This document shows positions 57,502-64,000 of a DNA stretch of 64,000 bases, piece by piece (position 1 is the stretch's first letter; every line of letters starts with the position of its first letter). Position numbers and translations under genes: made by a program. The notes below the pieces were generated by a model that had not been told where the DNA came from, did no database searches, and was given only the letters and a program-made list of their open reading frames with translations. Source of the stretch: Methylobacterium pseudosasicola (GTDB lineage Bacteria > Pseudomonadota > Alphaproteobacteria > Rhizobiales > Beijerinckiaceae); NCBI RefSeq assembly GCF_900114535.1, contig NZ_FOTK01000001.1, positions 310,001-374,000 on the forward strand, in the 5' to 3' direction.

Positions 57502-57527
57502 AGCGATTCGGGCGAGACGCTACGCGC

Positions 57528-57640
57528 TCTCCTCCCCCTTGCGGGGAGGAGTTGGAGGTGGGGGTGGCTCAGACGGCACCGCTGCGCCCGATCCGGCACC
57601 ACCCCCACCCCTGACCCCTCCCCGCAAGGGGGAGGGGAAA
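57528..57640. repeat. Palindromic repeat family, copy D, with flanking duplication
   Basis: Arms CTCCTCCCCCTTGCGGGG and CCCCGCAAGGGGGAGGGG enclose GGTGGGGGTGG and CCACCCCCACC. The flanks look duplicated: TTTCAAGGTGTTTGGCAT (57484-57501) on one side and TTTTCAAAGTGTTGGCAT (57650-57666) on the other, each followed within 30 bases by a GAGACG. Copies A-C lack such clear flanks. Confidence 0.88.
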
Positions 57641-57746
57641 GCGCCCAGTTTTCAAAGTGTTGGCATGAGTGGGAGACGTGTGAAGCTGCTCGGCAAAACG
57701 TCCCGATCGCAACCCAATTAAACACCTCGAAAGGGCTGGTATGGGT

Positions 57747-58577
57747 TCAAACCGCCGAAACGAGCCGGCCCTGGCCGCGGGCGATCGTCTGGAGAGCGAT
57801 CCCCGCCGCAGTCGCCACGTTGAGCGAATCGAAGCCTGGGGCCATCGGAATCCGAACCGGGCGGGCTCGACTGAGCGTGGTCGCATCGAGGCCCGGCCCC
57901 TCGGTCCCGAGGATCAGCAGCACCCGTGCCGGCACCGCGAGAGCGTCGAGGGATTCGGCCGCACCTGGGGTGAGCGCCAGGGCTTCGAGGTCGAGGGCTT
58001 CGGCCAGGGCCAGCCAGTCCTGCTCAGGCGCGAGCCGGGCGAAGGGCTGGATCAGCGCGGCGCCGGCCGAGACCCGGATGCTCTTTCGGTAGAGCGGGTC
58101 GCAGCTCGCGGCGTCGAGCAGCACCGCGTCGGCCCCGAAGGCCGCGGCGTTGCGGAAGGCCGCGCCGACATTGTCGTGGTTGGTCAGGCCCGCGAGCCCG
58201 AGCACCAGCGCGGGGGCGGGGGCCGGCGGCACCAGGGCGGCGGGATCGGGCTCCGGCCCGCGCAGCCCCACGGCCAGGACCCCGCGGTGGATCGGGAAGC
58301 CCGTCACCGCGCTCATCACCGGCTTGGCGGCAAGATAGACCGGCGGCGGCTCAGCAGAGGCGGCCACGTCCGGGGCGAGGCCCGGCCAGCGCTCCGGGGC
58401 GAGCAGGATCGACTCTGACCGGAACCGGGCGCGGGCGCCGAGCAGCAGCCGCAGGGTGACCTCGCCCTCCACGATGAAGCGCCCGGCGCGTCCGACGAGG
58501 TCGCGCTCACGCATCTTCGTGTAGGGTTCGAGGCGCGGGTCGTCCGGGTCCGCGATCGTCTCCGCGGCCTCGTCCAC
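57747..58577 (-). CDS. SpoU/TrmH-family RNA 2'-O-methyltransferase
   Basis: A 276-residue SPOUT methyltransferase. An N-terminal substrate-binding segment is followed by the knot motifs TNHDNVGAAFRNAAAFG, LILGTEGPGLD and MAPGFDSLNVATAAGI, which bind S-adenosylmethionine. It probably methylates ribose in tRNA or rRNA; the target cannot be read. It lies one base before the MaoC gene on the same strand. Confidence 0.92.
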   Translation of the reverse strand: MDEAAETIADPDDPRLEPYTKMRERDLVGRAGRFIVEGEVTLRLLLGARARFRSESILLAPERWPGLAPDVAASAEPPPVYLAAKPVMSAVTGFPIHRGVLAVGLRGPEPDPAALVPPAPAPALVLGLAGLTNHDNVGAAFRNAAAFGADAVLLDAASCDPLYRKSIRVSAGAALIQPFARLAPEQDWLALAEALDLEALALTPGAAESLDALAVPARVLLILGTEGPGLDATTLSRARPVRIPMAPGFDSLNVATAAGIALQTIARGQGRLVSAV

Positions 58578-58578
58578 G

Positions 58579-59052
58579 TCAGCCCTGCTGACGCTCGGTG
58601 CGGATCGCGAGCGGGTCGGCCTCGGCCTTGGTCGGCACCTTCACCAGCGCCTCGCCGTCGAGGACGGTCTCGCCGGCCACGGAGCAGCGGCAGGCGAGGC
58701 GCGCCCGGCGCCGCTCCGGCATCAGTTCGGCGACCGTGACCGTGACGTCGACGATGTCGCCGATGCGCACCGGCGCGCGGAAGTTGAGGGTCTGCGAGAT
58801 GTAGACCGCCCCCGGGCCCGGCAGGCGGGTGCCGAGCACCGCCGAGATCAGTCCGGCCGTGTACAGGCCGTGGGCGATGCGGGTGCCGAACGGCGTGCGT
58901 GCGGCGAAGTGCTCGGACAGGTGGATCGGGTTGCGGTCGCCGGTGATCTCGGCGAACCCGACCACGTCGGAGGACGCGATGGTCTTCGAGAGGGTTTCCG
59001 ACAACCCGACCTCGAGATCCTCGAAATAGAGCACGCGCAATTCGGGCAGCAT
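58579..59052 (-). CDS. MaoC-family (R)-enoyl-CoA hydratase
   Basis: A 157-residue hot-dog protein with the R-hydratase motif FAEITGDRNPIHLSEHFAAR followed by FGTRIAHGL, carrying the catalytic Asp and His. Such enzymes (PhaJ-like) hydrate enoyl-CoA to the (R)-3-hydroxyacyl form for polyhydroxyalkanoate or lipid use. The ATG at 59052 gives the normal short N-terminus; a longer frame to 59142 is not supported. Confidence 0.87.
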   Translation of the reverse strand: MLPELRVLYFEDLEVGLSETLSKTIASSDVVGFAEITGDRNPIHLSEHFAARTPFGTRIAHGLYTAGLISAVLGTRLPGPGAVYISQTLNFRAPVRIGDIVDVTVTVAELMPERRRARLACRCSVAGETVLDGEALVKVPTKAEADPLAIRTERQQG

Positions 59053-59231
59053 GGCTCGGCAGACCTCCGGTTCCGGCCGGTCGCTTCTCTGGCGCAGCCG
59101 GCTCGACAAGACCGGTTCGCACGATCGCGCCGCCGAATCCACCCGGACAAAGGCGTATGAGTTCTGGAACTTTCTTGAGGCGCGGACAGGGTTTTCTCAA
59201 CAGGCGCTCGACAGGGGCGCCGCACTCGGCG

Positions 59232-59849
59232 ATGACGCGTTCCGTGACCGCTGACCCTGCCGCCCGGCGCGAGCCGCCCGCCCTGCGCCCGGTCGTCGCC
59301 CGCGTGGCGGCGCTCAACCTCGGCTATTTCGGCGTCGAGATCGCGGTGGCGCTCGCCATCGGCTCGGTGGCGCTCATCGCCGACAGCCTCGACTTTCTGG
59401 AAGACGCGGCGATCAACCTGCTGATCTTCGCCGGCCTGTCCTGGAGCGCGCGCAATCGGGCCCGGCTCGGCACCGCCATGGCGTTCATCCTGCTGGTGCC
59501 GGCGCTCGCGACCGCCTACGCGGCCTACGACAAGTTTGCCGACTTCGTGCCTCCGGCGGCCCTGCCGCTGACGCTGACCGGCCTCGGGGCTCTGGCGGTG
59601 AACCTGACCTGCGCGCTGATGCTGGCCCGGCACCGGTCCGGCTCGGGCAGCCTGACCCGGGCGGCCTATCTCTCGGCCCGCAACGACGCCTACGCCAATC
59701 TGGCGATCATCGCGGCCGGGCTGGTCACCGCCCTTTATCCCAGCCCCTGGCCGGACCTGATCGCGGCGGGCGGCATCGCGCTGCTCAACGCCGATTCTGC
59801 CGCCGACATCTTCCGGGCCGCCGCGGCCGAGCGCCGGGCCGCGAAATAG
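59232..59849 (+). CDS. Cation diffusion facilitator-like transporter
   Basis: A 205-residue membrane protein with about six helices. The first carries the CDF-like metal site IADSLDFLEDAAINLLIF, and helix 5 SARNDAYANLAIIAAGLVT matches the second CDF site. It lacks the C-terminal cytosolic domain, so it is a short-form member. The ATG at 59232 was chosen among upstream frames because the hydrophobic domain follows properly. The likely substrate is a divalent metal. Confidence 0.8.
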   Translation: MTRSVTADPAARREPPALRPVVARVAALNLGYFGVEIAVALAIGSVALIADSLDFLEDAAINLLIFAGLSWSARNRARLGTAMAFILLVPALATAYAAYDKFADFVPPAALPLTLTGLGALAVNLTCALMLARHRSGSGSLTRAAYLSARNDAYANLAIIAAGLVTALYPSPWPDLIAAGGIALLNADSAADIFRAAAAERRAAK

Positions 59850-59857
59850 GCAGATCC

Positions 59858-60718
59858 ATGCGCATCTTCCCGATCTCCGACCTGCACCTGGAACGGCGGC
59901 GGCTCGACCTGATCGCGCTGCCCGAGGAGCCATTCGACCTGCTCGCCTGCCCCGGGGACCTCTACGAGGGGCATCCCGAGCGGGGATTGGCTGCCCTGGT
60001 GCATCTGGCGCAGGGCAAGCCGATCGTGCTGGTGCCGGGCAACCACGAGCGCTACGCGCCCACGGGCGACACGCGCAATACTCCTGAGCTGCTGGCGGCA
60101 CTGGAGGCGGAGGTCGTCCGGGTGAATGCGCTCGGCGCGCGCATCCACCTCCTCCAGGGCGCACAGGCCTGCGTGATCGATGGCGTGCGCTTCGTCGGCA
60201 CCACCCTGTGGAGCGACTGGCACCTCGCCGGGCGCTGGCTCGCCGCCGATGCGCCCGACCGCCCGGAGGATCCGGTGGCCTATGCCGCCGCACGCATGAC
60301 CGATCCGGTCACCGGCTCGCGCGAATATCTCGGCTCGATCCGCAAACAGGATGGCAGTCCGTGGCAGCCCGCGGACGCCATGGCGGCCCATGCGGCCGAG
60401 CGCGCGGCGCTGCACGAGACGCTCCGCGTGCCCCATGACGGACCGACCATGGTGGTGACCCATCACCCGGCAAGCCCCCTGGCGGCCGATCGCTACCGGG
60501 ACCAGCCCGGCGTGCCCTGGTGGGTGCCGGCCTTCTACGCCAGCACCGCGCTGGACGACCTGCCCGATAATGAGCGGCCGGAGCTCTGGATCTCGGGCCA
60601 TTTCCACGCCGGCCACGATCTGCGGATCGGCCGCTGCCGCTGGGTGTCGAACCCGGTCGAGGGGCAGAGTTACCGGGCGGATTTTTGTGTGACGGTCGGG
60701 GCGGAGGGCAAGGTTTAA
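59858..60718 (+). CDS. Calcineurin-like metallophosphoesterase
   Basis: A 286-residue protein with the five metallophosphoesterase motifs: FPISDLHLE, LACPGDLYEG, LVPGNHERY, MVVTHHPAS and ISGHFHAGHD. The metal-ligand Asp, Asn and His residues are all present. The substrate is unknown. It starts eight bases after the cation transporter gene, which suggests one transcript. Confidence 0.9.
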   Translation: MRIFPISDLHLERRRLDLIALPEEPFDLLACPGDLYEGHPERGLAALVHLAQGKPIVLVPGNHERYAPTGDTRNTPELLAALEAEVVRVNALGARIHLLQGAQACVIDGVRFVGTTLWSDWHLAGRWLAADAPDRPEDPVAYAAARMTDPVTGSREYLGSIRKQDGSPWQPADAMAAHAAERAALHETLRVPHDGPTMVVTHHPASPLAADRYRDQPGVPWWVPAFYASTALDDLPDNERPELWISGHFHAGHDLRIGRCRWVSNPVEGQSYRADFCVTVGAEGKV

Positions 60719-60726
60719 GGTGTCCT

Positions 60727-60766
60727 CCGTCATTTCGGGCTCGCCTGCGGCGCCCCGGAATGACGG
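60727..60766. repeat. Inverted repeat between convergent genes
   Basis: CCGTCATTTCGGG (60727-60739) pairs with CCCGGAATGACGG (60754-60766) with one G-U-type mismatch. CGTCATTCCGGGG palindromes are frequent dispersed elements in Hyphomicrobiales (general knowledge). Here it may act as a bidirectional terminator. Confidence 0.6.
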
Positions 60767-60882
60767 CGTTGTTTATCGATCTGCCACCTGCATCGCAGGT
60801 ACCATGGAAATAGTTCGGTCAATCTGGGCCTGACCGGCGAACATCTGTCGCCGATCGGACCCACGCGATTGCTCCAAAAAAA

Positions 60883-62568
60883 TCAGGCGGCGCGGACGGT
60901 GGCGAGGAAGTTCCGCACCTCTGCCGACAGATGCTCGGACTGGCGCGACAGGGCGGAGGCCGCGGACAGGACCTGGGACGCCGCGGCGCCGGTCTCGTCG
61001 GCGGCCCCGGCCACGCCGGCGATGTTCGTCGTCACCTCGGCGGTGCCGCTCGCGGCCTGTCCGACGTTGCGCACGATCTCCTGGGTCGCCGCCTGCTGCT
61101 GCTCGACGGAGGCCGCGATCGCGGTGGCGACGCTGCTGATCTCCTGGATCCGGGCTGTGATTCCGCCGATCGCCGCCACGGCCTGGCCGGTCGAGCCCCG
61201 GACCTGCGCGATCTGTCCGGAGATCTCCTGCGTGGCCTTGGCGGTCTGCTCGGCGAGCGCCTTCACCTCGGAGGCGACCACGGCAAAACCCTTGCCGGCG
61301 TCTCCGGCGCGGGCGGCCTCGATGGTCGCGTTCAGGGCAAGCAGGTTGGTCTGCCCGGCGATGGTCGAGATCAGCCCGACCACGTCGCCGATTCGTCCGA
61401 CCACCGTGTTCAGCTCCTGCACCAGCGCCCCGGTCTGATCGGCCTCGGACACGGCCATCCGGGCCAGCTGCGCCGAGCCATCGACCTGCCGTCCGATCTC
61501 CTGGACCGACGAGCCGAGCTCTTCCGCGGCGGCCGCCACGGTGTTGACGTTGGACACCGCCTCCTCGGCCGCGGCCGCGACCGTGGTCGACTGGCTGGCG
61601 GTCTGAGCGGCGGTGGCGTTCATCGTCTGGGCGGTGGATTGAAGCTCCGTGGCCGAGGCCGAAACCTGGCCGATGATGCCGCCGACCGCCGCCTCGAAGC
61701 TGTCCGCCATCTGGCGCATGCCGGCCTTGCGCTGCGCCTCCGCTTCCAGCCGCGCCTGCGCGGTCTCCGTCTCCAGGCGCCGGGTCTGGATCATGGTGTC
61801 CTTGAAGATCTGGACGGCCCCCGCCATCGCGCCGACCTCGTCGCGCCGCCCGACGGCGGGAATTTCGGTCGCGGTGTCGCCCGATGCGAGCTGATGCATG
61901 GCCGCGGTCATGCGTCCGAGCGGGCGGCTGATCTCCAGGACCAGCATCACGACGGCGCCGATCGCCAGGATCGCGGCCAGCGCCAGGAAGCCCGTCATCT
62001 GCCGGTGGGCGTGGTCATAAGCGTCCTGCGCCTCCGCGCCGCTGGCCGCCGCCGCCGCACTCTCGCGGTCCGACATCGCGACGAGGGTCGCGATGGTCGT
62101 CCGGATCGTATCCGACATCGTGGTGTTGTATTGTTCCTGGGCGCCGGTGAGGTCGCCGCGCTCGGCCCGCGCGAATCCGTCGGTCTGCTGGTCCAGATAC
62201 GTGGCCCATTGCCGTTCGAAGGTCTTGTAGAGCTCGCGGGCCGCGTCGGTCTCCAGGAGGCTCGCGTAGCTGGCCTGATAGGTCCGCAGTTCGGCGAGGC
62301 GCCGCTGGATCGAGTCGAAGGCGTCTTTTCTCTGCTCGGGCGACTTCGCCGTCAGAGCACGGCTGCCGTTGACGCGGATCCGTAAGGTCACGACCTGGAT
62401 GCCGGTGAGGGCCTGCGCGGCCGGCAGGCGGCTGGCGCGCATATCCGTGGCGACACGATTGATCGTTTCAATGTGGTAGTAGGACAGCGCGGCCAGGCTG
62501 CAGATCAGAGCAAGCATAACCGAAAAACAGATGATCAGCTTGCCTTTGATTGACATAAAGTCGAGCAT
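60883..62568 (-). CDS. Methyl-accepting chemotaxis protein with four-helix-bundle sensor
   Basis: A 561-residue chemoreceptor. Transmembrane helix 1 is near residues 10-30, then a periplasmic helical bundle ([20 protein letters not shown]) matching the 4HB_MCP sensor type, helix 2 near residues 190-212, a HAMP domain, and the signalling tip [20 protein letters not shown]. The signalling part closely resembles that of the receptor gene at 22087, while the sensor parts differ. Ligand unknown. Confidence 0.93.
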   Translation of the reverse strand: MLDFMSIKGKLIICFSVMLALICSLAALSYYHIETINRVATDMRASRLPAAQALTGIQVVTLRIRVNGSRALTAKSPEQRKDAFDSIQRRLAELRTYQASYASLLETDAARELYKTFERQWATYLDQQTDGFARAERGDLTGAQEQYNTTMSDTIRTTIATLVAMSDRESAAAAASGAEAQDAYDHAHRQMTGFLALAAILAIGAVVMLVLEISRPLGRMTAAMHQLASGDTATEIPAVGRRDEVGAMAGAVQIFKDTMIQTRRLETETAQARLEAEAQRKAGMRQMADSFEAAVGGIIGQVSASATELQSTAQTMNATAAQTASQSTTVAAAAEEAVSNVNTVAAAAEELGSSVQEIGRQVDGSAQLARMAVSEADQTGALVQELNTVVGRIGDVVGLISTIAGQTNLLALNATIEAARAGDAGKGFAVVASEVKALAEQTAKATQEISGQIAQVRGSTGQAVAAIGGITARIQEISSVATAIAASVEQQQAATQEIVRNVGQAASGTAEVTTNIAGVAGAADETGAAASQVLSAASALSRQSEHLSAEVRNFLATVRAA

Positions 62569-62803
62569 TATATTTCCGAGGTAGATCTACACGGGCGCTC
62601 TCTGCGCTCTTCAAATGCTATATAATGATTTCTAAAACTTCGGATTAATCGATCGGCGCTGTTTGGATCGATCGCCCATACGGCACCGTCGATCGCCGGC
62701 ATCCCGCAGCCCGGCAGATGCTACAAGGCCCGATCCCGGCCATCCGCGCATCACCCGGTCGACGCCTCCCGAGGGGAAGTCGGCCCTCGTTCGAAAGACA
62801 CGC

Positions 62804-64000
62804 ATGGAAAGCGTCACCGTCGTCCTGGCCCTGTTGCTGTCCGTGCTGGTGAGCGGCGCGCTGGGCCGGCTGGTCCCGCTGCCGCTGCCCTTGATCCAGA
62901 TCGCGATCGGCGTGGCCCTGGCGCTGGGGCCGTTGCCCAGCACGGCCCTCGATCCCGAGATCTTCTTCCTCGTCTTCCTGCCGCCGCTCCTGTTCCTCGA
63001 CGGCTGGCGCATCCCGAAGCGCGACCTGTTCCGCAACGGACGGACAGTCCTGGCCCTCGCCCTGGGACTGGTGGCGCTGACCGTGCTGGGGATCGGCATG
63101 CTGATCCACGCCATGATCCCGGGCATCCCGCTGGCGGTCGCCTTCGCGCTCGCGGCCGTCCTGTCCCCGACCGACCCGATCGCGGTCTCGTCGGTGGCCG
63201 CGCAGGCCCCAGTGCCGCGGCGGCTGATGCACATCCTCGAAGGCGAGGCCCTGCTGAACGACGCCACCGGCCTCGTCTGCCTGCGCTTCGCCATCGCGGC
63301 GGCGCTCACCGGGACCTTCTCGCTGTCGGAGGCCGCGACCACCTTCGTCTGGCTGGCGCTCGGCGGCCTCGGCATCGGCGCCGCCACGACCTTCCTGTTG
63401 ATGGGTGCGCAGGACCTCCTGCGGCGGCGGACCGGCGAGGATCCGGGCCTGCAGATCCTGTTCAGCCTGCTCACGCCGTTCGGCGCGTATCTCGCCGCCG
63501 AGCATGTCCACGCGTCGGGGATCCTGGCCGCGGTCGCGGCCGGCATCGCCATGACCTACGTGGAGATCCAGGGGCGCAGCCTCGGCACCACCCGGGTCCG
63601 CCGCACCGCCGTGTGGGACACGGTGGCGCTGGCCGCCAACGGCTCGATCTTCGTCCTGCTCGGCGAGCAGCTGCCCGAGGTCCTCGGCCACGCGGTCAAG
63701 CAGGCCGACGTGCAGGGCGCCGGCTGGCTCGTGGCCTGGGTGCTCGCCATCACGGCGGGCCTGATGGCGATCCGCTTCGCCTGGGTCTGGGTCTCGCTCT
63801 ACTTCGTCCTCGTGAAGGCGCATCGCCGTGGCGAGCGGCGCGAGGGCCTGACTTGGCGGCTCGTAGCCGCCACGACGCTCGCCGGCGTGAAGGGCGCGAT
63901 CACCCTGGCCGGCATCCTGACCCTGCCGCTCACCTTGAAGGACGGCACGCCGTTCCCGGCCCGGGATCTCGCGATCCTGCTGGCGATGGGGGTGATCCTG
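62804..64000 (+). CDS. Na+/H+ antiporter, CPA1 family (truncated by window end)
   Basis: The frame is open to the last base (399 codons visible). About ten hydrophobic segments are seen. Diagnostic motifs are LPPLLFLDGWRI near residue 60, SPTDPIAVSSVAA near residue 121, and EGEALLNDATGLVCLRFAIA near residue 146, which contain the ion-binding aspartates of the NhaP/YjcE type. It exports Na+ or K+ in exchange for protons at the inner membrane. The C-terminus, possibly including a cytosolic tail, lies outside the window. Confidence 0.9.
   Translation, partial: MESVTVVLALLLSVLVSGALGRLVPLPLPLIQIAIGVALALGPLPSTALDPEIFFLVFLPPLLFLDGWRIPKRDLFRNGRTVLALALGLVALTVLGIGMLIHAMIPGIPLAVAFALAAVLSPTDPIAVSSVAAQAPVPRRLMHILEGEALLNDATGLVCLRFAIAAALTGTFSLSEAATTFVWLALGGLGIGAATTFLLMGAQDLLRRRTGEDPGLQILFSLLTPFGAYLAAEHVHASGILAAVAAGIAMTYVEIQGRSLGTTRVRRTAVWDTVALAANGSIFVLLGEQLPEVLGHAVKQADVQGAGWLVAWVLAITAGLMAIRFAWVWVSLYFVLVKAHRRGERREGLTWRLVAATTLAGVKGAITLAGILTLPLTLKDGTPFPARDLAILLAMGVIL

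Noticed and set aside
59165..59195. EcfG box beginning GGAAC near 59167
   Set aside because: The nearest GTT is 20 bases away, outside the accepted spacing.

Overview
The window is a GC-rich alphaproteobacterial chromosome segment. It most resembles Methylobacterium/Methylorubrum (Hyphomicrobiales). The reasons are a divergent nepR-phyR general stress locus, an AcpXL-type acyl carrier gene, two CrtI-type desaturases next to a glycosyltransferase and an acyltransferase (the C30 carotenoid glycosyl ester logic known from this genus), and abundant palindromic intergenic repeats. No rRNA, tRNA, CRISPR array or intact insertion sequence was recognised. This genus assignment is inference from gene content only.

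Layout. Positions 1-6534 hold a co-directional cluster: a partial gene, a Gfo/Idh/MocA oxidoreductase, a YcaO-domain protein, a TIM-barrel sugar isomerase-like enzyme, a GT4 glycosyltransferase, a PIG-L deacetylase and a uracil-DNA glycosylase-fold protein. It looks like an uncharacterised biosynthetic pathway. A membrane protein, a PhoR-like kinase and a GST follow. Positions 9728-12754 are a copper export operon (copA-cueR) with a recognisable CueR promoter. Positions 12819-28496 hold mostly core genes: M20 amidohydrolase, ChrA, M17 aminopeptidase, TPR lipoprotein, aconitase, a chemoreceptor, 3-oxoacid CoA-transferase, an AsmA-like protein and a DUF1499 protein.

Positions 29560-32770 are the general stress response locus. 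nepR (anti-sigma) and phyR (its response-regulator antagonist) are divergent. Across about 3 kb, seven sites match or nearly match the EcfG promoter pattern GGAAC-N16/17-CGTT. They sit in front of nepR, phyR, a DUF1328 membrane protein, a KGG-repeat protein, two unknown small proteins, and a short minus-strand unit that ends in an intrinsic terminator and looks like a small RNA with a C-rich loop.

Positions 33178-46174 hold envelope, cofactor and small stress-type genes: SCO1, L,D-transpeptidase, an acpXL-fabZ-KAS set whose KAS lacks the catalytic cysteine, a cold shock protein, nadK, cutA and secreted proteins. Positions 46243-57501 are a minus-strand carotenoid region (glycosyltransferase, acyltransferase, two desaturases, DUF2141 protein, ABC transporter, glutamine amidotransferase). 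It is interrupted by a lower-GC AAA ATPase + RloB pair that resembles AbiL-type anti-phage defence. The window ends with a TrmH methyltransferase, a MaoC hydratase, a cation transporter, a phosphoesterase, a second chemoreceptor and the start of a Na+/H+ antiporter.

Four copies of a ~112-bp palindromic element (near 3.8, 24.7, 48.4 and 57.6 kb) all lie between co-directional genes, one of them inside the scoA-scoB operon.
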